Below are positions 1 to 7,663 of a stretch of 27,015 nt of DNA, in pieces. Numbering within the stretch: position 1 is the first letter of the stretch; each line of letters starts with the position of its first letter. The position numbers were made by a program, and so were the translations under genes. The stretch comes from an uncultured Oscillibacter sp. GTDB taxonomy: Bacteria; Bacillota; Clostridia; Oscillospirales; Oscillospiraceae. The stretch covers positions 1-27,015 of the forward strand of contig CAJTZL010000043.1 of assembly GCA_910583695.1 (NCBI GenBank), in the 5' to 3' direction. The notes below the pieces were generated by a model. It was not told the DNA's origin, made no database searches, and was given only the letters and a program-made list of their open reading frames with translations.

Positions 1-1253
1 GCCTCCACGCCGGGCTGGTCGAAGGGGTTGACCTCCAGCAGGTAGCCGGACAGGCCGCAGGCGTATTCAAAGAAGTAGATCAGCTGGCCCAGGGAATCGG
101 CGGTCTTGCCGTCGGTTTCCACGATGACATTGGGCACGCCGCCCTCGGTGTGGGCCAGCAGGGTGCCCTCCATGGCCTTGTCCCGGATGTAGTCCATGGA
201 CTCCCCGGCCAGGAAGTTCAGCCCGTCGCCGTTGACCTCGTCCCGGGGCACCAGCAGCTGGTGTTCGGAGGCCCCCAGGCGGACTACGGTCTCAAACATG
301 ATGCGCCGGCCGGCCTGGATATACTGGCCCATGGAGTGGAGGTCCGCGGTGAACTCCACGCTTGCGGGGAAGAGGCCCTTGCCGTCCTTGCCCTCGCTCT
401 CGCCGTAGAGCTGCTTCCACCACTCCAGCATGAAGCGGAAAGCGGGGTCGTAGCAGGCCAGCACCTCAATGGACCAGCCCTTCTGATACAGCGCGTCCCG
501 GAGGGCGGCGTAGGTCCAGGCGGGATTCTCATAGGAGGCGGTCTCGCAGAGCGTCATCATCTTGGCCGCGCCGCCCATGAGCTCTTCAATATCGATTCCG
601 GCCACGGCGATGGGCAGCAGGCCCACGGCGGTGAGGACGGAGTACCGCCCGCCCACGCCGTCGGGCACCACGAAGCTCTCCCAGCCCTCCTCGTTGGCCA
701 GGGATTTCAGGGCCCCCCGTGCTTTGTCGGTGGTGGCGTAGATGCGTCCCCTGGCTCCGGCCTTGCCGTACTTCTTCTCCAGGGCGTCCCGGAAGAAGCG
801 GAAGGCCACGGCAGGCTCGGTGGTGGTGCCGGATTTGGAGATGACGTTGACGGAGAAATCCTGGTCCCCGATGAGGTCGAAGACCTCCTGCATGGCGTCG
901 GCGGAGAGGCCGTTGCCCACGAAGTAGATGTTGGGGGTTTTCTTTCCCGGCTTCTGGTTGTAGTTGGGGGAGCAGAGATATTCCACCACGCCCCGGGCGC
1001 CCAGGTAGCTTCCGCCGATGCCGATGACCACCAGGGCCTTGGAGTCGCCCTGAATCTTTTTGGCGGAGGCCTGGATGCGGGCAAACTCCTCCTTGTCATA
1101 GTCCGCGGGGAGACGGACCCAGTCGGTAAACTCATGGCCAAGGCCGGTGTGCTTCTGGAGCTTTTCCTGGGCCTCGGCCAGCCGGGGAGCGGCGGCGTCC
1201 TGGTAGTCTGCGGGGATAAAGGCTTCGATCTGGAAGGATTTGACGTTCAGCAT
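1..1253 (-). CDS. pgi: Glucose-6-phosphate isomerase, C-terminus cut by window edge
   Basis: This enzyme interconverts glucose-6-phosphate and fructose-6-phosphate in cytosolic glycolysis. Translating the minus strand from ATG at 1253 gives about 417 residues, running open into the left edge. Bacterial Pgi of this type is about 450 residues, so only the last few tens are missing. Recognisable family motifs include VVIGIGGSYLGARGVVEYL, VNVISKSGTTTEPAVAFR, and near the cut end the LLEVNPFDQPGVEA segment. The start is set by a GGAAAGGAAG ribosome binding site 7-8 bases upstream and by a promoter at 1320-1348. The product shares fructose-6-phosphate with GlmS, encoded divergently nearby. Identification is secure; only the C-terminus is unseen. 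Confidence 0.96.
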   Translation of the reverse strand, partial: MLNVKSFQIEAFIPADYQDAAAPRLAEAQEKLQKHTGLGHEFTDWVRLPADYDKEEFARIQASAKKIQGDSKALVVIGIGGSYLGARGVVEYLCSPNYNQKPGKKTPNIYFVGNGLSADAMQEVFDLIGDQDFSVNVISKSGTTTEPAVAFRFFRDALEKKYGKAGARGRIYATTDKARGALKSLANEEGWESFVVPDGVGGRYSVLTAVGLLPIAVAGIDIEELMGGAAKMMTLCETASYENPAWTYAALRDALYQKGWSIEVLACYDPAFRFMLEWWKQLYGESEGKDGKGLFPASVEFTADLHSMGQYIQAGRRIMFETVVRLGASEHQLLVPRDEVNGDGLNFLAGESMDYIRDKAMEGTLLAHTEGGVPNVIVETDGKTADSLGQLIYFFEYACGLSGYLLEVNPFDQPGVE

Positions 1254-1319
1254 GATGCAGCTTCCTTTCCGTGAGGTTTCGTAGTATTTGTGGGGTCCGC
1301 TGAAAGCGGAGCTGAAACC

Positions 1320-1348
1320 AGTATAACATTTTGGCAGGTCCGCGGCAA
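1320..1348 (-). promoter_or_regulatory. Predicted sigma-A promoter of pgi
   Basis: Read on the minus strand: TTGCCG (1343-1348), a 17-base spacer, then TATACT (1320-1325). The start of transcription would lie near 1313, giving a leader of about 60 bases. This leader contains a small hairpin (TCCGCT/AGCGGA, 1296-1310). Prediction from boxes and spacing only. Confidence 0.6.
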
Positions 1349-1378
1349 GACGGGGCGGGGAAAAAGTTGGCGGAATTT

Positions 1379-1735
1379 TCAAAGCGGTTCCCGGCGGATG
1401 AGAAGGGCGTTCAGGCAGGGCGTTTGGCGGAGGCGCTCCAGGATGGCGGCGGTCTCCTCCTCCGTGCAGCCCAGCAGGAGTTTGAGCTCGGAGTCCCGTT
1501 TCAAAAGATCGACGGTGCACAAGACGGCGCGGATCGTTTTGGGCCCGGACCCGGCCCACAGGTCGATGCCCCCGCCGTCCATGGAGCGGGTGCCGCTCAG
1601 GTATCCGTAGTCAACCGGATATAGAAGGTTTGGATACCGGGGGTGGGCGGAGCCCTTCGGACGGTCGATGACGACGTCCGACGTGCGGACCAGCTCGTCC
1701 AGAGCCTCCCAGAAGCCGCTGTCGAAATTCTCCAA
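1379..1735 (-). CDS. Short inorganic pyrophosphatase-like protein
   Basis: A 118-residue protein resembling the core of family I soluble pyrophosphatases. Residues about 22-62 carry VIDRPKGSAHPRYP, then YPVDYGYLSGT and SMDGGGIDLW, matching the YP..YGY and DGDP.D region of the family. It is far shorter than the usual ~175 residues. The DGDPVD metal motif reads DGGGID, so one of the canonical aspartates is glycine, and the N-terminal Glu/Lys active-site strands are not evident. The start is TTG at 1735, chosen because AAAGGAGAGG sits 5 bases upstream and no in-frame ATG is better placed. Short proteins of this kind are, as far as I recall, commonly named pyrophosphatases in Clostridia. Catalytic activity is uncertain. 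It is transcribed divergently from glmS. Confidence 0.75.
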   Translation of the reverse strand: MENFDSGFWEALDELVRTSDVVIDRPKGSAHPRYPNLLYPVDYGYLSGTRSMDGGGIDLWAGSGPKTIRAVLCTVDLLKRDSELKLLLGCTEEETAAILERLRQTPCLNALLIRREPL

Positions 1736-1760
1736 AGAAACCTCTCCTTTCTAATGCAGG

Positions 1761-1789
1761 TTGACAAGAAGAACCCATCTTCGTATAAT
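1761..1789 (+). promoter_or_regulatory. Consensus sigma-A promoter of glmS
   Basis: A perfect match: TTGACA (1761-1766), 17-base spacer, TATAAT (1784-1789). Transcription should begin near 1796, giving a leader of about 268 bases that holds the glmS ribozyme. A promoter this strong fits a gene controlled after transcription starts. Confidence 0.88.
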
Positions 1790-1838
1790 GCAGTAAGGCC
1801 GAAAGGCCGAATCAAAATCGCAGAGGTGAAAGGAGGCC

Positions 1839-1886
1839 ATGGGAGCATTCCCATCAAAGCGCCATGTGCCGGCTTCGGCCGGATAA
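1839..1886 (+). CDS. Putative 15-residue upstream ORF across the ribozyme cleavage site
   Basis: An ATG at 1839 follows AAAGGAGG with only two intervening bases. It opens a 15-codon frame (MGAFPSKRHVPASAG) ending at TAA 1884-1886. Codon 7 (1857-1859) contains the predicted ribozyme scissile bond. The spacing is tight for efficient initiation, so translation is doubtful. No relative is recognised. It is listed because its position would couple translation to ribozyme folding if it is used. Confidence 0.2.
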   Translation: MGAFPSKRHVPASAG

Positions 1887-2003
1887 CGAGGAGAGGGGAG
1901 TATCGAAGACTTCGGCGGATGCCCCTCCGTGCCCTGGGCGGGCGCGTGACACGGCTTACAAATATGCGGGCGACCGCAAAACAGAGGAGCCGTGACCGCC
2001 CCA
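1858..2003 (+). ncRNA. glmS ribozyme: glmS self-cleaving ribozyme (glucosamine-6-phosphate riboswitch)
   Basis: It lies directly upstream of glmS and carries the family's conserved core. AGCGCC at 1858-1863 is the cleavage site, with scission expected between A1858 and G1859. A CCGGC-UUCG-GCCGG hairpin follows (P1 position). Then comes the core AACGAGG...TATCGA...TTCGGCGGATGCCCCTC, matching the known ribozyme's GACGAGG...TATCGAGACATCGGCGGGTGCCC. The GGGCGC at 1947-1952 region can pair with GCGCC, and outer stems GGGCGG/CCGCCC and CACGGCT/AGCCGTG close the 3' half. Known biology: glucosamine-6-phosphate acts as cofactor for cleavage, and the cut mRNA is degraded, lowering GlmS. Boundaries are by eye and could shift by several bases. 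Confidence 0.93.
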
Positions 2004-2063
2004 AGGAGACAAGTGACTGCGCATTTGTCCTCTTAATTTTTCAAATTAGGAGGAACGGAACCC

Positions 2064-3902
2064 ATGTGTGGAATCGTTGGATTTGTAGGAACGCAGCAGG
2101 CGGCCCCCGTGCTTCTGGAGGGCTTGAGGCAGATGGAGTACCGGGGCTATGATTCGGCGGGCGTCGCCGTCCGGTCGGAGACCAGGGGCCTCCAGGTCCG
2201 CAAGTCCAAGGGCCGGCTCCAGGTCCTGGCGGACCTGATTCATGACGGTGCGGACCTGGAGGGGTCCCTGGGCGTCGGGCACACACGCTGGGCCACCCAC
2301 GGGGAGCCCAACGACGTGAACGCCCACCCCCACGTCAGCGGGGACGGAAAAATCGCCCTGGTACATAACGGCATCATTGAAAATTACCTGGAGCTCAAGG
2401 AACAGCTCACCCGGCAGGGGGTGTCCTTCACCTCCGAGACGGACACGGAAGTTGCGGCTCATCTTCTGGAGTTCCACTATCAGGAGTGCGGCAGCATGCT
2501 GGAGGCCGTGGGCCGGTGCCTGCGGCGGATCGAGGGCTCCTACGCCTTCGGCATCATCTGCTCCGACTACCCCAACGCCCTCATTGCCGCCCGGAAGGAC
2601 AGCCCTCTGATCATCGGCTTCGGGGAGGGGGAGAACTTCATTGCCTCCGACGCCACGGCCATCATCCGGCACACCCGGGAGGTGGCCTACATGAACGACG
2701 GGGAGATCGCCGTGCTGACGGCCCAGAGCGTGGACGTCTTCGACAGCGAGGGGAACCTCCTGGAGAAGCCGCACAGCCGCATTGACTGGGACGCGGCCTC
2801 CGCGGAGAAGGGGGGTTATCCCCACTTCATGTTCAAGGAGATTCTGGAACAGCCGGAGGCCCTGCAAAAGACCATCTCCCCCCGCATCCGGGAGGGCCGG
2901 GTGGTGCTGGACGACATCCGCCTGACGGCGGAGTACGCCAAGAGCATCTCCCGCATCTATATGATCGCCTGCGGCTCCGCCTATCACGCCGGAGTGGTGG
3001 GGAAGTACACCTGGGAGCGGCTGCTCCGCCGCCCGGTGGAGACGGTGCTGGCCTCGGAGTTCCGCTACAGCGAGCCGCTGGTGGATGAGCGCACCCTGGT
3101 CATTGCCGTCAGTCAGTCCGGGGAAACCCTGGACACCATGGCCGCCCTCCGGGAGGCCAAGCGGCTGGGAGGCCGAACCCTGGCCATCTGCAACGTGGTG
3201 GGCAGCTCCATCGCCCGGGAGGCGGACGACGTGCTCTACACCTGGGCCGGACCGGAGATTGCCGTGGCCACCAGCAAGGGCTATTCCACCCAGCTGGCGG
3301 CGCTGAATCTGGTGGGACTGTACTTGGCGGACCTGCTGGGGACGGTGGCAAGACAAGAGTACGACGCGATTCTGGCAGAGCTCCAGGCCCTGCCGGAGAA
3401 GATGCGGAAGGTTCTCACGAACTTTGAGGACACGAAGTACTTCGCCTCCCGGTTCTTCAACCACGACAGCATTTTCTTCATCGGCCGGAACCTGGACTAC
3501 GCCATGGGCCTGGAAGGGTCCCTGAAGCTCAAGGAGATCAGCTACATCCACTCGGAGGCCTACGCCTCCGGGGAATTGAAGCACGGGACCATTTCCCTCA
3601 TCGAGCCGGGGACGCTGGTGGTGGCCCTGGGGACCTGTGGAGCCCTGTTTGACAAGGCCATGAGCAATGTGGTGGAGGTGAAGGCCCGAGGGGCCGCGGT
3701 GCTGGCGGTCACGACGGAGGGCTTCCGGGAGCGGATGGCCAAGACCGCCGACGCGGTGATCGCCGTGCCGGAGACCCACCCCCTGCTCCAGCCGTCTTTG
3801 TCCATTGTGCCCCTCCAGCTCTTTGCCTATTACGTGGCCCTCCAGCGGGGCTGCGACATCGACAAGCCGAGAAATCTGGCGAAGTCCGTTACCGTTGAAT
3901 AA
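2064..3902 (+). CDS. glmS: Glutamine-fructose-6-phosphate aminotransferase (isomerizing)
   Basis: This cytosolic enzyme makes glucosamine-6-phosphate from fructose-6-phosphate and glutamine, the first committed step to UDP-GlcNAc and peptidoglycan. The 612-residue length is normal (about 600-610). The N-terminus MCGIVGFVG exposes Cys2 as the glutaminase nucleophile after Met removal, and GHTRWATHG is the amidotransferase signature. Two SIS sugar-phosphate domains occupy roughly residues 290-430 and 460-600. They include SQSGETLDTMAALREAK, the HSEAYASGELKHG segment, and the C-terminal NLAKSVTVE with the conserved lysine (K607). TTAGGAGGAACGG lies 4-12 bases before the ATG. Expression is set by the promoter and ribozyme upstream, and a hairpin follows the stop. 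Confidence 0.98.
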   Translation: MCGIVGFVGTQQAAPVLLEGLRQMEYRGYDSAGVAVRSETRGLQVRKSKGRLQVLADLIHDGADLEGSLGVGHTRWATHGEPNDVNAHPHVSGDGKIALVHNGIIENYLELKEQLTRQGVSFTSETDTEVAAHLLEFHYQECGSMLEAVGRCLRRIEGSYAFGIICSDYPNALIAARKDSPLIIGFGEGENFIASDATAIIRHTREVAYMNDGEIAVLTAQSVDVFDSEGNLLEKPHSRIDWDAASAEKGGYPHFMFKEILEQPEALQKTISPRIREGRVVLDDIRLTAEYAKSISRIYMIACGSAYHAGVVGKYTWERLLRRPVETVLASEFRYSEPLVDERTLVIAVSQSGETLDTMAALREAKRLGGRTLAICNVVGSSIAREADDVLYTWAGPEIAVATSKGYSTQLAALNLVGLYLADLLGTVARQEYDAILAELQALPEKMRKVLTNFEDTKYFASRFFNHDSIFFIGRNLDYAMGLEGSLKLKEISYIHSEAYASGELKHGTISLIEPGTLVVALGTCGALFDKAMSNVVEVKARGAAVLAVTTEGFRERMAKTADAVIAVPETHPLLQPSLSIVPLQLFAYYVALQRGCDIDKPRNLAKSVTVE

Positions 3903-3912
3903 CCGCTATGGA

Positions 3913-3950
3913 GACAGCCGGACCGCAAGGTCCGGCTGTCTGTTTGCCCG
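3913..3950 (+). terminator. Hairpin terminator after glmS, between convergent genes
   Basis: A perfect 12-bp stem (GACAGCCGGACC 3913-3924, GCAA loop, GGTCCGGCTGTC 3929-3940) follows 10 bases after the glmS stop, then an imperfect T tract (TGTTTG). It also lies just beyond the mtlA stop on the other strand, so it may block readthrough both ways, though the minus side lacks a U run. Confidence 0.75.
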
Positions 3951-3953
3951 GTT

Positions 3954-5843
3954 TTATTCCAGGCCGTTGAGCAGTTTGTAGAGCTGGTCCACGCTGGCGT
4001 TGTCCACCAGGGCGTCGGTGTCCTCCTCGGTCTCGGCCACCTCGACGATTTTGCCCAGGATGCCCAGGTGATCCTCGCCGGTGGAGGCGATGCCAACCAC
4101 CAGACGGACGGTCTCCTCGCCCCACTCGATGCCCTCGGGATAGGTCATGACGATGAGTCCGGTCTTTTTGATGGCCTTCCGGGATTCCTCGGTGCCGTGG
4201 GGAATGGCCACATGGCTGCCGATGGCCACGGAGAAGCTGGCTTCCCGGTCCAGCATGCCCTGGATATAGGCCTCTTCCACATAGCCGCTTTCCACCATCC
4301 GCTTGCCCACGGCCTTGATGGCCTCCTCGGGGCTGACGGGCTTACAGTTCAGAATGATGTTCTTTTTCTCCAGCAGGATGGGCTGCTCCGCAGCGGCGGG
4401 GGCCTCCTCCGCGGCGGCGGGAGCCGCAGGCGCGGGGGCGGAACCGGCCTTCCGGGCGTCCAGCAGCTCCTGCACCAGGGTGTTGTACTCCGGCGCGCCC
4501 ATGAAGTTCTTGATGGGGATGATCCGGGCCTGGGGAGCCCGCTGGGCGGCCCGGCCGGAGAGCTCGTGGTGGGTGACGACGATTTGGCAGTCGCCGGGAA
4601 TTTCGCCTACGGGGAAGTGGATAACCTCAATGTCCGTGATGCCCGCATCCTTGAGCTTGTTGCGGACCATGGTGGCCCCCATGGCGGAGGAGCCCATGCC
4701 CGCGTCGCAGGCAAAGACGATCTTCTTGACATCCTGGGCGGAGACGGAAGCGCCGGAGGAAACGGCGGGAGCGGCCTGACCCTTGGAAGCGGCCTTGGAG
4801 GCGGCCACCTGCGCCTGGGCCTCTTCCAGGCTGGCGTCCTTGCCAAAGAATTTCAGCAGGAAGACGGAGATGAGGAAGCTGACCACGGCGGCGATGCCGA
4901 TGCCCGCGATGTTGGCGAGGTATCCGCCCTTGGGGGTCATGAGCATTTCCGCGATGATGCTGCCGGGGGAGGCCGCGGCCGCCAGACCGCCGCCCAGGGC
5001 GGAGAGGGTGAAGATGCCCACGACGTTGCCGATCATGGGCCCCAGGATGACGATGGGGTTCATGAGGACATAGGGGAAATAAATCTCATGGATGCCGCCC
5101 ACAAACTGGATGACGGCGGCGGCTCCGGCGGAGGAGCGGGTCTCGCCCTTGCCCGCCACGCAGTAGGCCAGCAGGAGGCCCAGGCCGGGACCGGGGTTGG
5201 ACTCGATCATGAAGAGGATGGACTTGCCCATTTCCATGGCCTGTTCCGTGCCGATGGGAGTGAAAACGCCGTGGTTGATGGCGTTATTCAGGAAGAGGAC
5301 CTTGGCGGGCTCCACCAGGATGGCGGTGAGGGGCAGAAGGCTCCGTTCCACCAGGAACTCCACGCCCGCGCCCAGCCAGTCGGTGAGGGTCACGCAGACG
5401 GGGGCAATGACATAGATGGACAAAATGGCCAGAATCGCGCCGATGATGCCCACGGAGAAGTTGTTGACCACCATTTCAAAGCCCGCGGGGATATGGCCCT
5501 CCATGGCCTTGTCAAACTTCTTGATACACCAGCCGCCCAAAGGGCCGCAGATCATCGCCCCGATGAACATGGTGCTCTCCGTGGCGGCAATGGCGCCCAG
5601 GGTGGCCAGGGCGCCGGTGACGGCGCCTTTCTGCCCGCCCACGGCCTTGCCGCCGGTGTAGCCGATCAGGATGGGGAGCAGGAACCGGAGCATGGGGCCC
5701 ACCATGCCGTTGATGGTGTCGTTGGGGAACCAGCCGTCGGGGATGAAGAAAGCGGCGATGAGGCCCCAGGCGATGAAGGCTCCAATGTTGGGCATGACCA
5801 TGCCGCTGAGGAACCTTCCAAACTTTTGGACTCTTTCTTTCAT
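3954..5843 (-). CDS. mtlA: PTS mannitol-type permease, fused IIC-IIB-IIA
   Basis: A membrane sugar transporter that phosphorylates its substrate during uptake. At 629 residues it matches full-length MtlA (about 637 in E. coli). The IIC membrane domain spans roughly residues 1-335 and contains LNNAINHGVFTPIGTEQ and GGIHEIYFPYVLM (about 249-261), the hallmark of the mannitol family. IIB follows with FACDAGMGSSAMGA, where Cys379 is the phospho-acceptor. An Ala/Pro/Glu-rich linker (about 467-487) leads to IIA, where SHVAIPHGTEES places the phospho-histidine at His549. AAAGGACG lies 7 bases before the ATG at 5843. It is the last gene of deoR-fruK-mtlA. No mannitol-1-phosphate dehydrogenase is present and the neighbour is a 1-phosphofructokinase, so the substrate may be fructose or another hexose rather than mannitol (inference). 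Confidence 0.93.
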   Translation of the reverse strand: MKERVQKFGRFLSGMVMPNIGAFIAWGLIAAFFIPDGWFPNDTINGMVGPMLRFLLPILIGYTGGKAVGGQKGAVTGALATLGAIAATESTMFIGAMICGPLGGWCIKKFDKAMEGHIPAGFEMVVNNFSVGIIGAILAILSIYVIAPVCVTLTDWLGAGVEFLVERSLLPLTAILVEPAKVLFLNNAINHGVFTPIGTEQAMEMGKSILFMIESNPGPGLGLLLAYCVAGKGETRSSAGAAAVIQFVGGIHEIYFPYVLMNPIVILGPMIGNVVGIFTLSALGGGLAAAASPGSIIAEMLMTPKGGYLANIAGIGIAAVVSFLISVFLLKFFGKDASLEEAQAQVAASKAASKGQAAPAVSSGASVSAQDVKKIVFACDAGMGSSAMGATMVRNKLKDAGITDIEVIHFPVGEIPGDCQIVVTHHELSGRAAQRAPQARIIPIKNFMGAPEYNTLVQELLDARKAGSAPAPAAPAAAEEAPAAAEQPILLEKKNIILNCKPVSPEEAIKAVGKRMVESGYVEEAYIQGMLDREASFSVAIGSHVAIPHGTEESRKAIKKTGLIVMTYPEGIEWGEETVRLVVGIASTGEDHLGILGKIVEVAETEEDTDALVDNASVDQLYKLLNGLE

Positions 5844-5880
5844 AGATGAACGTCCTTTCTCATGATTATGTCGGGGGTCA

Positions 5881-5900
5881 GGAAGCAGTATACCGCTTCC
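5881..5900 (-). other. Small inverted repeat between fruK and mtlA
   Basis: GGAAGC (5881-5886) and GCTTCC (5895-5900) flank an 8-base loop in the 86-base gap. On the minus strand the loop region includes TATACT, which resembles a -10 box, but I find no convincing -35 at proper spacing. It could be an mRNA-processing hairpin or part of a weak internal promoter. Confidence 0.3.
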
Positions 5901-5929
5901 CGGCTAAGGAAAACGTAGAAAACAGGGGG

Positions 5930-6841
5930 TCAGAAGGTCTCTAAAAGCGCCCGGATCTCCTCCCCGGCGGCCAGACCCTCGGAGAAGACCGTGGCGGCCC
6001 CGGCAGCGGCCCCCATGCGGTGGGCGGCGGCGTAATCCCGGGTGGAGAGCCAACCGGCCAGGAACCCGGCCACCATGGAGTCTCCCGCCCCCACGGTGTG
6101 GCGGACGACTCCCGGGGGGACCCCCAGGCGGCGGAACCCGCCGGTTTCGTCCAGCAGCAGCGACCCGTCCCCGGCCAGGGAGACCAGGATGTTCCGGGCC
6201 CCCTGGTCCTGGAGGCTCCTGGCGCAGGAGAGAATCTCCGTCTCCGTGAAGGAATCCTTCCCGAAGAGCTCCCCCAGCTCGGCGCCGTTGGGCTTGATGA
6301 GGAAGGGCCGGCAGGGCAGAACGCCTTTCAGCAGGTCCCGGGCGGCGTCCACCACCGTCAGGACGTCCCGGCCCGCCACCCGGTCCAGAATGGTCCGGTA
6401 TGCGTCCCCGGGCAGTCCGGCGGGCGGGGACCCGGCCAGGACCAGGGCATCGCCCGCCTCCAGGCGGTCCAGCTTGCGGAGCAGGGACTCCAAAGCCGTG
6501 GCGGAGACGGCGGGGCCCCGGCCGTTGAGCTCCGTCTCGCCGCCGCCGGAGCGGATCTTGATGTTGACCCGGGTCAGGCCCTCCTCCAGCCATACGAAGT
6601 CCGTGGGAATGCCCAGGGCCTTCAGCCCGTCCTCCAGGGCCCTGCCGGTGAATCCGGCCGCAAAGCCCAGGGCCGTGGTCTCCACCCCCAGGCTGTGGAG
6701 AACCGTGGAGACGTTGACGCCCTTGCCGCCGAAGTGCAGATGCTCCCCGCTGGTGCGGTTCAGCTCCCCGGGCCGGAAGCCGTCCACCAGAACCTCATAG
6801 TCCAGGGCGGGGTTCAGCGTTACCGTGTAGACCACCCTCAC
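5930..6841 (-). CDS. fruK: 1-phosphofructokinase (PfkB family hexose-phosphate kinase)
   Basis: This cytosolic kinase is expected to convert fructose-1-phosphate and ATP to fructose-1,6-bisphosphate. The 303 residues fit the family. Visible motifs are TVTLNPALD at the N-terminus, HFGGKGVNVS (about 36-45), the FruK/LacC-type LTRVNIKIRSG, and the PfkB signature TVGAGDSMVAGFLAG with catalytic Asp254. The start is GTG at 6841, inside a GTGA overlap with the stop of the upstream deoR. AGGGAGGT just before it lies within deoR, so the two genes are probably translationally coupled. Tagatose-6-phosphate kinase (LacC) is the main alternative. The DeoR-FruK-PTS arrangement is the classic fructose operon form, but the permease here is of the mannitol family. 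Confidence 0.9.
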   Translation of the reverse strand: MRVVYTVTLNPALDYEVLVDGFRPGELNRTSGEHLHFGGKGVNVSTVLHSLGVETTALGFAAGFTGRALEDGLKALGIPTDFVWLEEGLTRVNIKIRSGGGETELNGRGPAVSATALESLLRKLDRLEAGDALVLAGSPPAGLPGDAYRTILDRVAGRDVLTVVDAARDLLKGVLPCRPFLIKPNGAELGELFGKDSFTETEILSCARSLQDQGARNILVSLAGDGSLLLDETGGFRRLGVPPGVVRHTVGAGDSMVAGFLAGWLSTRDYAAAHRMGAAAGAATVFSEGLAAGEEIRALLETF

Positions 6842-7581
6842 ACCTCCCTGACATCCGTGTAGTCCCGGTACCGTTGGTCCGGCAGGCGGTCCGTGATGAT
6901 GCAGGCGGCGTCAATGGGGAGCACTACCGCCGCCGTCACTTGGCCGAATTTGCTGGAGTCCGCCAGCACGTAGGTCTCCCGGGCCCGGTTTGCCGCCAGG
7001 GCCTTCACCGCCGCCTCCTCCGGGTCCGGTGTGGTGAAGCCCTGGGCGATGGTGATGCCGTTGGCCCCCAGGAAGGCTTTGGTGAAGTTATACCGCCCCA
7101 GGGCGGCCAGGGCTTCCGCGCCGATGAGGGCCATGGTGCCCGCCTTCAGCATGCCCCCCAGCACGTGGGTTCGGAGGTTCCGCTCCATCAGGCGGCAGGC
7201 GCACTCAATGCTGTTGGTGAGGAACAGGGCCCTGGAGGCCCGCAGATGGCCCGCAATCCGGAGGACCGTGGTGCCCGCATCCAGGAAGACCACATCATCG
7301 TCTCCGATGAGCCCGGCGGCGTACCGGGCGGCCTGGTCCTTCTCCTGGGTGAAGAGCCCTCGCTTTGTCTCCATGTCCAGCTCCTCGTTCAAAAACTCCC
7401 CGTCCGGGAGCACGGCGCCGCCATGGACCTTGCTGAGCTTTCCCTGCCTGGCCAGCGCGTTCAGGTCCCGCCGGATGGTGGCCTCGGAAGCGCCCGTCAC
7501 CTGACAGAGGTCCGTCACCGTGGCGGCCCTGCGCTGGGCCAGCTCCTGGAGAATCCGTTCCGCGCGTTGTTCCGCCAGCAT
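6838..7581 (-). CDS. DeoR-family transcriptional regulator of the sugar operon
   Basis: A 247-residue DNA-binding repressor, first gene of the fruK-mtlA operon. The N-terminus (about residues 4-60) is a DeoR winged helix: RAERILQELAQRRAATVTDL, then ASEATIRRDLNALARQGKL and the KVHGGA wing that typifies the family. Residues about 75-230 form the sugar-phosphate sensor domain, with DDVVFLDAGTT, FLTNSIECA and the C-terminal VLADSSKFGQ. GAGGGGGGTG sits just upstream of the ATG. Known family behaviour: a phosphosugar (for FruR types, fructose-1-phosphate) relieves repression. The likely targets are its own promoter and the AATCAG repeats at 7664-7697. The ligand is inferred from fruK next door. Confidence 0.92.
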   Translation of the reverse strand: MLAEQRAERILQELAQRRAATVTDLCQVTGASEATIRRDLNALARQGKLSKVHGGAVLPDGEFLNEELDMETKRGLFTQEKDQAARYAAGLIGDDDVVFLDAGTTVLRIAGHLRASRALFLTNSIECACRLMERNLRTHVLGGMLKAGTMALIGAEALAALGRYNFTKAFLGANGITIAQGFTTPDPEEAAVKALAANRARETYVLADSSKFGQVTAAVVLPIDAACIITDRLPDQRYRDYTDVREV

Positions 7582-7634
7582 GATTCACCCCCCTCTTCCT
7601 GATCAAAAATGGCCGGTCTCGCATGTCCTTGCTT

Positions 7635-7663
7635 ATGATAGCGCCAGAATCGATCAACGTCAA
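7635..7663 (-). promoter_or_regulatory. Promoter of the deoR-fruK-mtlA operon
   Basis: On the minus strand: TTGACG (7658-7663), 17-base spacer, TATCAT (7635-7640). Transcription would start near 7628, about 47 bases before the deoR ATG. Confidence 0.75.

Noticed and set aside
2003..2050. Possible attenuator hairpin between the ribozyme and glmS
   Set aside because: AAGGAGACAA and TTTGTCCTCTT pair only imperfectly, and the following TTTTTC is short; too weak to call.
2046..3779. Long minus-strand open frame opposite glmS
   Set aside because: glmS on plus is unmistakable with promoter and ribozyme; the antisense frame has no family features.
4068..5849. Long plus-strand open frame opposite mtlA
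   Set aside because: Shadow of the mannitol-type permease; repetitive Gly/Asp/His composition and no ribosome binding site.
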